A DNA stretch of 44,682 bases. Origin: Limisphaerales bacterium. GTDB lineage: Bacteria > Verrucomicrobiota > Verrucomicrobiia > Limisphaerales > UBA11358. Under the pieces are notes generated by a model. It was not told the DNA's origin. It was given only the letters and a program-made list of their open reading frames with translations, and searched no databases. This document shows positions 1 through 7,826 of the stretch, one piece after another. The position numbers and the translations under genes were made by a program. Positions within the stretch are counted from its first letter, which is position 1; each line of letters begins with the position of its first letter. The stretch lies in the NCBI GenBank assembly GCA_025362675.1, contig JANYFN010000237.1, forward strand, positions 1-44,682, in the 5' to 3' direction.

Positions 1-1
1 G

Positions 2-583
2 GGCGACTTCGGTGCGTTCAGCTTTTTCCCGTCGAAGAACCTCACCGTCCTCGGCGACGGCGGTTGCATCACGACGAACAAATTAGATTACGTCGAACGC
101 TTGAAAATGCTGCGCAACCACGGTCGCCAGGGAAAATACGACCACGAATTCACCGGCTACAACGTGCGCTTCAACGAAATCAACGCCGCGATTGGCCGCG
201 TGATGCTGAAACACCTCGACGGCTTCAACGAAAACCGCCGCAAGATCGCCGCGCGTTACGGCGAACGGCTCAAAGGCATCGTGCAGACGCCCATCGTCAA
301 AGACTGGGCCACACCGGTGTATCACATGTATGTCACCCGCTGCGAACGCCGCGATGATCTGCAAAAATTTCTCAAAGAGAAAAACATCGAGACGGGCGTG
401 CATTATCCGAAGCCGAACCACCTGCAACCGGCGGTCGTAGGTCTATTCCCCTACATTCCGAAATTGCCGCAGACAGAGAAGGCGGTGAAGGAAATCCTGT
501 CGCTGCCGATCCACGGTGAGATGGGCTTGGACGCGGCGGACAAAGTCTGCGACGCCATCGCGGAATTTTACGGGAAGAAATAA
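2..583 (+). CDS. DegT/DnrJ/EryC1/StrS-family sugar aminotransferase, 5' truncated by window edge
   Basis: Frame 2 is open from the first base: GDFGAFSFFPSKNLTVLGDGGCITTN (PLP-lysine motif SFFPSKNLT) ... YNVRFNEINAAIG ... GVHYPKPNHLQ, typical of the family. Confidence 0.93.
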   Translation, partial: GDFGAFSFFPSKNLTVLGDGGCITTNKLDYVERLKMLRNHGRQGKYDHEFTGYNVRFNEINAAIGRVMLKHLDGFNENRRKIAARYGERLKGIVQTPIVKDWATPVYHMYVTRCERRDDLQKFLKEKNIETGVHYPKPNHLQPAVVGLFPYIPKLPQTEKAVKEILSLPIHGEMGLDAADKVCDAIAEFYGKK

Positions 584-607
584 CTGCCAGCGGCAGTGGC
601 CAATTAC

Positions 608-643
608 AAAAAATCCTCGCTCGGAAACGGGCGGGGATTTTTT
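608..643. terminator. Intrinsic terminator hairpin, likely bidirectional, between DegT-type gene and class III aminotransferase
   Basis: AAAAAATCCTCGC (608-620) / GCGGGGATTTTTT (631-643), 13-bp stem with one wobble, A-run on one side and T-run on the other, between convergent genes. Confidence 0.8.
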
Positions 644-663
644 ATGGCTTCAGAATAAGTCCG

Positions 664-2031
664 CTAACGGTTCCCCAATTCGCCGAGAACTTTTTTTAGT
701 TCGGCCACCGCACATTTCAACTGCGCTTCGTTAATGGTGAGCGGCGGGGTGAAGCTGATGATGTTGCCGTGTTCGCCTTCCGGCAAAAAAATATAGCCGC
801 GATGAAGTAGTTTTTTGATCGCGGACAAAGCCAGTTCGGTGGCGGGTTTTCCGTCCGGCAAATTGATTTCAACAGCAGCCATCAAGCCGAGGCCGCGCGA
901 AGAAGTGATGAGTGATGAGTGATGAGTGATGAGCTGATTCAGTTCGCCCAACAAAAATTTCCCCAGTGCCGCGCTGCGTTCCGGCAATTTAAATTTTTTA
1001 AGCTCCGCAATTTGCGCCAACGCCATCGCGCACCCGACGGGATGGCCGAGAAACGTGCTGGTGTGAATCGCCTCGCCGTTCGAGGCCGGCCACGCGGCAT
1101 CCATCACATTCGCTCGGCCAACACAGGCGGAAAGTGGGAAGCCGCCGGTGAGCGCCTTGCCGAGGCAGATCAAATCCGGGATGGTTTTTGAGTGCTCGCA
1201 CGCAAACCATTTTCCCGTGCGACCAAAGCCGGTGTAAATTTCATCGAGAATCAAAAGTGCGCCAAACTCGTCACACAGTTTTCGGAGCAGCGGGAGAAAT
1301 TCTAGCGGCGGAATGTTAGTGCCGCCACGCGCTTGAATCGGTTCGACGAGAATCGCGCCGATTTTTTCGTGGCGGAAAATTTCACGGAGGCGGGCTTCGG
1401 TATTTTTGTAGGAGTCGAGGTGACGAGACTCTTTTTGTTTTTTTGATTTGAGACTCCGCACGTCGTCTCCTACAGGGAATGGCACGAAGCTACCGAACTC
1501 ACGAAGTTGCGTGCGGAACGGGCTGCGGAAATGTTCGCGGTGCGTGGCGTTGAGCGCGCCATAACCGAGGCCGTGATACGCGCCCTCGAAGGCAATGACG
1601 CCACGCTTGCCGGTGGCGAGCATTGCGGTTTTGAGCGCAGCTTCTACCGCCTCGAAACCGGAGCTGCCGAAAATAACTTTTCCCGTGATTCGTGATTCGT
1701 GATTCGTGACGCGTGACCAGCGCTCAAAAGTGAGCTCACTCAATTTTTTTGCGAGCTGCGCTTTGAGCGCGTGCGGATGCACATCGCCCATCGCGTGCAG
1801 GAGTTTCGCCATTTGCTTTTGCCCGGCGCGGACAACATTTTTATTGGCGTGTCCAGCAGCGGCGACGCCAAAAGCGGCGGTGAGATCTAAATACTTTCCC
1901 CCTTCCGCATCCCACACATGAACACCCTTGGCGCGCTCCCAAACAATCGGCCACGAGCCATCTGGTTCAGTGAAGGTGATGTTCCGTGATTCGTAATCAC
2001 GAAGCAGGGCAATGGTTTTTTGCGTTTTCAT
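664..2031 (-). CDS. Class III (ornithine/acetylornithine-type) PLP-dependent aminotransferase, carrying in-frame repeat insertions
   Basis: 455 aa; LLILDEIYTGFGRTGKWFACEH, GKALTGGFPLSACVG, SSGFEAVEAALKTA motifs. Confidence 0.88.
   Translation of the reverse strand: MKTQKTIALLRDYESRNITFTEPDGSWPIVWERAKGVHVWDAEGGKYLDLTAAFGVAAAGHANKNVVRAGQKQMAKLLHAMGDVHPHALKAQLAKKLSELTFERWSRVTNHESRITGKVIFGSSGFEAVEAALKTAMLATGKRGVIAFEGAYHGLGYGALNATHREHFRSPFRTQLREFGSFVPFPVGDDVRSLKSKKQKESRHLDSYKNTEARLREIFRHEKIGAILVEPIQARGGTNIPPLEFLPLLRKLCDEFGALLILDEIYTGFGRTGKWFACEHSKTIPDLICLGKALTGGFPLSACVGRANVMDAAWPASNGEAIHTSTFLGHPVGCAMALAQIAELKKFKLPERSAALGKFLLGELNQLITHHSSLITSSRGLGLMAAVEINLPDGKPATELALSAIKKLLHRGYIFLPEGEHGNIISFTPPLTINEAQLKCAVAELKKVLGELGNR
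905..932. repeat. Heptamer array, GTGATGA x4 (28 bp), inside aminotransferase ORF
   Basis: Four perfect tandem GTGATGA units; encodes the LITHHSSLITSS stretch on the minus strand. Confidence 0.9.
1408..1473. repeat. Palindromic element inside aminotransferase ORF
   Basis: Left arm GTAGGAGTCGAGGTGACGAGACTC (1408-1431), right arm GAGACTCCGCACGTCGTCTCCTAC (1450-1473); 19/24 complementary positions around a T-rich loop; ORF stays open across it (DDVRSLKSKKQKESRHLDSYKN). Confidence 0.75.
1684..1718. repeat. Heptamer array, CGTGATT x3 + CGTGACG + CGTGACC, inside aminotransferase ORF
   Basis: Five consecutive 7-bp units; encodes RVTNHESRIT on the minus strand. Confidence 0.9.
1985..2001. repeat. 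Short perfect inverted repeat built from the CGTGATT unit
   Basis: CGTGATT-CGT-AATCACG near the 5' end of the aminotransferase ORF. Confidence 0.5.
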
Positions 2032-2037
2032 TTTTAA

Positions 2038-2123
2038 CCACAGATGGACACAGATTCATACAGATGGAAAAAAATCCATCCGTTGCGAATCTGAATCTGT
2101 GTTTATCTGTGTTCAATCTGTGG
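2038..2123. repeat. Intergenic decamer-based inverted repeat (CACAGATnnn family), copy 1
   Basis: Terminal CCACAGAT (2038-2045) / ATCTGTGG (2116-2123); internal CACAGATGGA/CACAGATTCA/TACAGATGGA units on the left and inverted units on the right. Confidence 0.85.
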
Positions 2124-2125
2124 CT

Positions 2126-2869
2126 TCAAACTCCGCGTTGTTCCGGCGGCCAGATGATTTTGTGCTGCTGGATTTGGAAGCGCACGGGCAGGGCCCCGGC
2201 GATGATTTTTTCTGCCAAATCTTTTCGCGAAATCGGCGTGAGTCCGGCGGGAACGCGTTTCAGCACCTTGCTTTGTTGCTCTGGTGTGAGCGGATGCACC
2301 CACGAAAATAGCAGCGGACAAATGGTGGCCAGCGCGTGTTCTGCGATTTGTTTTTTCGCCCAGTCGTAGTCTTCCTGTGTGCTGATGACGAACTTGATTT
2401 CGTCCGTCGCCTTCAAATGTTTAATATTGGAAAATAAATTTTTTTCGACCTCGCCGCTGCCGGGGCATTTCAAATCCATGATGCGATGCACGCGCGGGTC
2501 GATTTTTGAAACGTCGTGCGCGCCGCTGGTTTCTATTAGCACGGTAAAACCTTCGTCGCACAACGCGTGCATGAGCGGCAGGGAGTTTCTTTGCAGCAGC
2601 GGCTCGCCACCGGTGAGTTCGACCAGCGGAAGTTTTGAATTTTTAATTTTTAATTTTGAATTTGAAAACGGTGCCGCCTGCCGTTTCACCTCCGCCAAAA
2701 TTTCCGCGAGCGTCTGCTTTTTACCTTCCGTGAAGGCATAGACGGTGTCGCAGAAGGAGCAGCGGAGATCGCAGCCGGTGAGCCGGATGAAGATGCACGG
2801 CAGTCCGGCAAAGGTGCTTTCCCCTTGCAGACTCAAATAGATTTCGTTGACGACGAGCGTGGCAGACAC
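2126..2869 (-). CDS. queE: 7-carboxy-7-deazaguanine synthase (radical SAM)
   Basis: MSATLVVNEIYLSLQGESTFAGLPCIFIRLTGCDLRCSFCDTVYAF ... LTGGEPLLQ. Confidence 0.93.
   Translation of the reverse strand: MSATLVVNEIYLSLQGESTFAGLPCIFIRLTGCDLRCSFCDTVYAFTEGKKQTLAEILAEVKRQAAPFSNSKLKIKNSKLPLVELTGGEPLLQRNSLPLMHALCDEGFTVLIETSGAHDVSKIDPRVHRIMDLKCPGSGEVEKNLFSNIKHLKATDEIKFVISTQEDYDWAKKQIAEHALATICPLLFSWVHPLTPEQQSKVLKRVPAGLTPISRKDLAEKIIAGALPVRFQIQQHKIIWPPEQRGV
2633..2660. repeat. Heptamer array (TTTTGAA, TTTTTAA, TTTTTAA, TTTTGAA; 28 bp) inside queE
   Basis: Four 7-bp units; minus-strand peptide NSKLKIKNSKL immediately before the LTGGEP motif. Confidence 0.9.
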
Positions 2870-2972
2870 GCAGGAAGTCTAACGTCTCCTAAAAAAAATG
2901 AAATGCGCTTCCGCACTGTCTGCGTTGGCTTTTTTGATTGAGTTGGATTATTTATACTGAGCAACTGCTACC

Positions 2973-4571
2973 ATGCTAAAACAATTTTTCCCCATCGCAG
3001 TGATCCTGACTTTTGAGCTGGTCATGCCCGCGGAGTCGCAGACGGAATTTCAGAACGCCATTGGCATCCCTGCTTTGCGCGCGGTAACTACCAACTTAAA
3101 CGGAGCGGGCATCCGCGTGGCGCAACCGGAAGCGAATCAGAACGGCGGTAATCCACCTTACGCCTTTGAAGTCAGTCCCGCCTACGTGGGCCAGCCGACA
3201 AATCTGTTCACTTACTATTCGCGGCTCGGTTCGGCGACAGGTTTCACCAATGGCGTTGGCGTCGAGTCATCGCATGGCGATTCCGTTGCCGGAATATTTT
3301 ATGGCGCGGCCTCCGGCACCGCGACGAACTTGGCGCATGTGGATAATTTTGATGCCGATTATTTTATTAACGCCTGCATCGTGAGCAACCTCGTTAGCTT
3401 CAATGCGGCGGTGGTGAACCAAAGTTTTGTGGATAGCGATACCAACAGCCAGTCGGCTTATGACGATGCTTACGACAATTATTCCTTGCAGCATAAAATA
3501 CTTTTTATCTCCGGTGCAGGTAATATCGGAATGACCGGCCCGCGCGTGCTGCCGCCGTCGACAAGTTACAATGGCATCAGCGTCAGCGCCTACTATGCCG
3601 GAACCAACTACGGCGGTATCGGACCGACACCCGCTGGCGGGAGGTGCAAGCCAGACCTGACCGGCTATTCACCATTCACCAGCACGAGCACGCCACTGGT
3701 CTCTGGCGCCGCCGCCCTATTAATGCAGGGTGCCTTGCGCGGCGACGGCGGGGCGGATACTAATTCAGCGGACGATTTTCGGACGATCAAAGCGCTCCTA
3801 CTCAACGGAGCGGTTAAGTTGATCGGCTGGACTAATTCCAGTTCCTCGCCGCTGGATGCCCGTCACGGCGCGGGTTTGTTGAATGTGTTCAACTCTTACG
3901 AACAACTCACCGGCGGTAAACAAGGCAGCATCATTTCCAATCTCGTGAGCACCGGCGCGGCACATCCGCCGACGGGAGCGAACGGCACCGTGACTGCCTT
4001 GAGCGGCTGGGATTTTCGGACGAACACCAGTAGCTCATCGCCCGGAAAAGATTCAATCCACCACTATTATTTCAATATAACGAATGCAAATTCATCGGTG
4101 AAATTCAGTGTCGCCGCCACCCTGGTTTGGAACCGCCAACTGAACCAACCCACTATCAACAACCTCAATCTATTTCTCTACAACACCGCGAACAGCAACC
4201 TCGTTTTGTGCAGCACCAGCCTCGTGGATAATGTCGAACATATTTACCAAAACAACTTGTCGCCCGGACGCTACGATTTGCAGGTGTGGAAAGCAGGCGG
4301 CAGCGGAATGGTCAGCGCGTCTGAGCCCTACGCGCTCGCGTGGCAGTTTGTATCAGCCCCGGCACTGACGATTTCTGGTGGCGCGAATCCCGCATTAACC
4401 TGGCCACTGTATCCGGCTGGATTTTTGATCGAGGCGCAAACGAATCTGTCCTCCGGAACTTGGAGCACGAATGGGTTTTCTACGCCCGACATCACGAATG
4501 GCTTGAACAGCATCCAGCTGAGCACGACGAATGCGGCGCAATTTTTCCGGCTGCGGTCGCCGAATTTTTGA
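2973..4571 (+). CDS. Secreted S8 (subtilisin-like) family protein with C-terminal beta-domain
   Basis: Signal-like N-terminus; SSHGDSVAGI (catalytic His region), SGAGNIG (oxyanion Asn region), STSTPLVSGAAALL (catalytic Ser region); C-terminus ...AAQFFRLRSPNF. Confidence 0.82.
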   Translation: MLKQFFPIAVILTFELVMPAESQTEFQNAIGIPALRAVTTNLNGAGIRVAQPEANQNGGNPPYAFEVSPAYVGQPTNLFTYYSRLGSATGFTNGVGVESSHGDSVAGIFYGAASGTATNLAHVDNFDADYFINACIVSNLVSFNAAVVNQSFVDSDTNSQSAYDDAYDNYSLQHKILFISGAGNIGMTGPRVLPPSTSYNGISVSAYYAGTNYGGIGPTPAGGRCKPDLTGYSPFTSTSTPLVSGAAALLMQGALRGDGGADTNSADDFRTIKALLLNGAVKLIGWTNSSSSPLDARHGAGLLNVFNSYEQLTGGKQGSIISNLVSTGAAHPPTGANGTVTALSGWDFRTNTSSSSPGKDSIHHYYFNITNANSSVKFSVAATLVWNRQLNQPTINNLNLFLYNTANSNLVLCSTSLVDNVEHIYQNNLSPGRYDLQVWKAGGSGMVSASEPYALAWQFVSAPALTISGGANPALTWPLYPAGFLIEAQTNLSSGTWSTNGFSTPDITNGLNSIQLSTTNAAQFFRLRSPNF

Positions 4572-5370
4572 CGTGGCCGAGTCCAAAGTATTTCCCGATT
4601 TTGTAGCTGGTAGAAATCGCGTCCGTGATAAAATTTTTTCCAATCTCCACCGCGTGCGGCAAAGCGTGGCCCAATGCCAGCGCAGCGCAGATCGCGGCGG
4701 AATAAGTGCAGCCGGTGCCGTGCGTGGAGACGCCGCGCACGAACGGCGCCGATAACAGTAATTCCGTCTCGCCGTCAAAAAAAACATCAATCGCTTCGCG
4801 GCAGTTTTTCAAATGGCCGCCTTTTACCAAAACGGCGCAGCCAAACCGTTGCTGAATCGTGCGGGCGGCGGTGCGTAAATCTTCCGGCGAGCGGATTTTT
4901 TGGTTGGCTAAAAATTCCGCTTCATCGAGGTTCGGCGTGACGAGGGTGGCGAGCGGCAGCAATTTTGCGCTTAGGATTTTTTCGGCGGAAGATTTTAACA
5001 ATCGCGCGCCGCTGGTGGAGACCAGCACGGGGTCAACCACGAGTTTTAAATTTTTACTTTTTATTTTTGAATTCTGGAAAAAATCCGCGACGGTCGAAAT
5101 GTTTGCTGCCGTGAACAACATTCCCGTTTTCACTGCCGTTGGTTTTAGTTCGGAAAACACCGCTTCCATTTGCTGGCGCAACATTTTGGGTGAGCAGGCT
5201 TCTACGGCGAGAACGTGGCGGGGATTTTGCGCGGTGAGACAGGCGATGGCGCTGGTGCCGTGGACGCCGAGTGCGGCAAAAGTTTTTAGGTCCGCTTGAA
5301 TTCCCGCGCCGCCGCCGCTATCGGAGCCGGCGATAGTCAGGGCCACGGGTAAAGTTTTTCGTTTTTTCAT
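4492..5370 (-). CDS. thiD: Hydroxymethylpyrimidine/phosphomethylpyrimidine kinase
   Basis: ALTIAGSDSGGGAGIQADLKTFAALGVHGTSAIACLTAQN ... VKGGHL ... STHGTGCTYSAAICAALALG. Confidence 0.94.
   Translation of the reverse strand: MKKRKTLPVALTIAGSDSGGGAGIQADLKTFAALGVHGTSAIACLTAQNPRHVLAVEACSPKMLRQQMEAVFSELKPTAVKTGMLFTAANISTVADFFQNSKIKSKNLKLVVDPVLVSTSGARLLKSSAEKILSAKLLPLATLVTPNLDEAEFLANQKIRSPEDLRTAARTIQQRFGCAVLVKGGHLKNCREAIDVFFDGETELLLSAPFVRGVSTHGTGCTYSAAICAALALGHALPHAVEIGKNFITDAISTSYKIGKYFGLGHVKNSATAAGKIAPHSSCSAGCCSSHS
5044..5071. repeat. Heptamer array (TTTTAAA, TTTTTAC, TTTTTAT, TTTTGAA; 28 bp) inside thiD
   Basis: Four 7-bp units; minus-strand peptide NSKIKSKNLKL just before VVDPVLV. Confidence 0.85.
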
Positions 5371-5383
5371 GGCACAGATGATT

Positions 5384-5878
5384 TCATTGTTGCGCGCAAA
5401 ATTCCAGCAGCGGCCCGCGCGTCTTGCGCATCAGGATTTCGTTCTGGCCGGCGACGAGAAAATTTTCCAGCTCGCCGGTTTTTTGGTAGCCGAGTTTTTT
5501 ATAAAATTTTTGTGCTCTCATGTTGAAGGACGAGACGCATAAAAAAACATTTTTGCTGCGCTGAAATATTTTTTCTTCCACGCCTTGCATGATCTTTTCT
5601 CCCAGACCGCGATTCTGAAATTCGGGAAACACGGCGAGGAGTTGAATGTAGCCGTCCAACGAGCCGCCGAGCTGCAAGATCACCACCCCGGCGATTTTTC
5701 CGGCTTGCTCGGCGACGAACACTTCGCGCTGCGGATTCGTCAGGTCTTGGAATAGTTTTTCCGCCAGAATACCCATCGTGCGCCACGGGCCGAAGGTCGC
5801 CAACCGCGCGGTGCAATCGCGCGCTTCGGCGTCGCCGCGCAGTGGCCGAAGGTGGAGTTCATTCATCCGATTGAGCAT
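5384..5878 (-). CDS. GNAT-family N-acetyltransferase
   Basis: C-terminal 164 aa of the 728-aa ORF: VAEQAGKIAGVVILQ ... YIQLLAVFPEFQNRGLGEKIMQ ... NMRAQKFYKKLGYQKTGELENF. The start is assigned at MLNRMNELHL because the upstream part is antisense to polX. Confidence 0.85.
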   Translation of the reverse strand: MLNRMNELHLRPLRGDAEARDCTARLATFGPWRTMGILAEKLFQDLTNPQREVFVAEQAGKIAGVVILQLGGSLDGYIQLLAVFPEFQNRGLGEKIMQGVEEKIFQRSKNVFLCVSSFNMRAQKFYKKLGYQKTGELENFLVAGQNEILMRKTRGPLLEFCAQQ

Positions 5879-5900
5879 GGCGACAAAAGTTGGGTCAGAC

Positions 5901-5921
5901 AACTTTGAACTTTGAACCCGG
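5901..5921. repeat. Short heptamer repeat (AACTTTG x2 + AACCCGG) between GNAT gene and polX
   Basis: AACTTTGAACTTTGAACCCGG in the divergent intergenic region. Confidence 0.5.
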
Positions 5922-5944
5922 CCGTTTGAATTTATATTTGGCGT

Positions 5945-7681
5945 ATGGATAAAGATAAAGTTGCCGAGACCCTCGTTGAGATTGGAACGCTGTTGGAATT
6001 GAAGGGCGAAAATCCTTTCAAGACGCGGGCTTATGGAAATGGCGCGCGAACGATCCAGGGTTTGACCGAGCCGCTGGAAAGAATTGTCGCCGAAAAACGG
6101 TTGGGCGAAATCAAGGGCATCGGCGCGGCGCTGGAACAAAAAATCACGGAGCTGGTTGAGACGGGGAAATTGAAATATTACGACGAGTTGAAAGCGTCGA
6201 TTCCGCCGGGACTGATCGAGATGCTCGATATTTCTGGTCTCGGTCCCAAAAAAATCCAGGCGATGCAGAAAAAACTGGGCGTGGATTCGATCGCGAAACT
6301 CGAAGCGGCGTGCCAGGCGGGCAAGGTGGCGGAACTCGACGGCTTCGGCGAAAAAACGCAGGCCAACATTTTGGAGGGCATCGAACTGAAGCGCACTTAC
6401 GCCAGCAAACACCGGCTTGGCGATGCGCTCGCGGTGGCGGAGCCGTTGCTGGAACAGTTGCGCGAGCACCCAGATGTGATCCGTTGTGGGACGGCGGGCA
6501 GCTTGCGACGGTTCAAGGAAATCATCGGTGACATTGATCTGCTGGCGTCGTCGAAACATGCGGCGGCGGTGATTGAGTTTTTTGTTTCGCAACCGGGCAT
6601 CGTAAAGGTGCTGGCCCAAGGTGAGACGAAGGCGAGCGTGATCACTGAGGGCGGCATCCAGTGCGATTTGCGCGTGGTGAGCGATGCTGAATTTCCCTTT
6701 GCGCTGGCCTATTTTACCGGGAGCAAGGAACACAATATCGTGATGCGGCAGCGGGCCATTCAGCATGGACTGCGGCTGAATGAATACGGCTTGTTCAAGT
6801 CGAAGGAAGAAACGCGCGATGCAAAATTGCTCGTGGCGTGCAAAACCGAAGAGGAGATTTTTCAGAAACTGGACTTGGCCTTTGTGCCGCCGGAGTTGCG
6901 CGAAGATCACGGAGAATTTGCGGCCGCCGAAAAAAACGATCTGCCGAAGTTGATCGAGTGGACGCAACTGAAAGGCGCGCCGCACAATCACTCGACGTGG
7001 AGCGATGGCAAAAACACTTTGCAAGAAATCGCGACTTACATGGAGGAGCTGGGCTTGGAATATTGGGCGATCACAGATCACTCGAAGGCGTCGTTTCAGG
7101 CGAACGGGTTGGATGCGAAACGGCTGCGCGAACAGATCGTTGAGATCAAAAAATTGAATGAAAAAATTGCCGGCCGCGGGAGTGAATTCAGGCTGTTGAC
7201 CGGGAGCGAGGTGGACATTTTGAAAGACCGTTTGGATTTCGACGACGACGTTTTGGCGGAGCTGGATGTCGTGGTCGCCAGTTTGCATGTTCCTTCGAGT
7301 GACGAAAATGAAAATACGAAACGACTGATCCGCGCGGCTGAAAATCCTTTTGTTCACACACTTGGTCACCTCACGGGGCGCCTGCTGCTGGAGCGCGAGC
7401 CATATCCGGTCAATGTTCATGCGGTCATCGACGCCTGCGCGGAAACGGGAACGTGGATTGAGCTGAATTGCAATCCGTGGCGGTTTGATCTGGACTGGCG
7501 GCACTGGTTCTACGCCAAGCGCAAAGGTGTGAAATGTGTCATCAATCCGGACGCGCATCGGAACGCGCACGCGGGATTTTTGCGGCTTGGCGCCGGCTTG
7601 GCGCGGAAGGGTTGGTTGACGGCGGGCGATGTCGTGAACACTTTACCGTTGGAGAAACTGCGGGCAGTGTTGAGGCGTTGA
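5945..7681 (+). CDS. polX: DNA polymerase/3'-5' exonuclease PolX (Pol X domain + PHP domain)
   Basis: HhH repeats (GIGAALEQKI, ISGLGPKKI), GTAGSLRRFKEIIGDIDLLASS polymerase motif, PHP domain APHNHSTWSDGKNTLQEIA ... ITDHSKA ... INPDAHR. Confidence 0.95.
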   Translation: MDKDKVAETLVEIGTLLELKGENPFKTRAYGNGARTIQGLTEPLERIVAEKRLGEIKGIGAALEQKITELVETGKLKYYDELKASIPPGLIEMLDISGLGPKKIQAMQKKLGVDSIAKLEAACQAGKVAELDGFGEKTQANILEGIELKRTYASKHRLGDALAVAEPLLEQLREHPDVIRCGTAGSLRRFKEIIGDIDLLASSKHAAAVIEFFVSQPGIVKVLAQGETKASVITEGGIQCDLRVVSDAEFPFALAYFTGSKEHNIVMRQRAIQHGLRLNEYGLFKSKEETRDAKLLVACKTEEEIFQKLDLAFVPPELREDHGEFAAAEKNDLPKLIEWTQLKGAPHNHSTWSDGKNTLQEIATYMEELGLEYWAITDHSKASFQANGLDAKRLREQIVEIKKLNEKIAGRGSEFRLLTGSEVDILKDRLDFDDDVLAELDVVVASLHVPSSDENENTKRLIRAAENPFVHTLGHLTGRLLLEREPYPVNVHAVIDACAETGTWIELNCNPWRFDLDWRHWFYAKRKGVKCVINPDAHRNAHAGFLRLGAGLARKGWLTAGDVVNTLPLEKLRAVLRR

Positions 7682-7732
7682 TGCTGTGGCCAGAAATGGA
7701 ATTAGCTTATGGAATTCGGCCCGAAAAAAGTT

Positions 7733-7762
7733 TTGACTGTTAGCTTGGGCAACTGATAGATT
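7733..7762 (+). promoter_or_regulatory. Possible sigma70-type promoter upstream of the exopolysaccharide gene set
   Basis: TTGACT - 18 nt - TAGATT, about 65 bp upstream of the ATG at 7827. Motif match only. Confidence 0.3.
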
Positions 7763-7826
7763 GCTCGGACGAATTGGTTACAAAGGCTTTTGAGCCCAAA
7801 AGTTAGAACTTAACTCCTGACGTTGC

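Noticed and set aside
5879-7570. Long minus-strand ORF (N-terminal ~564 codons of the 728-aa ORF) antisense to polX
   Set aside because: Composition (Arg/Gln/Phe/His rich) is typical of an antisense reading of a high-GC gene; polX is unambiguous on the plus strand, so only the C-terminal GNAT part was kept.
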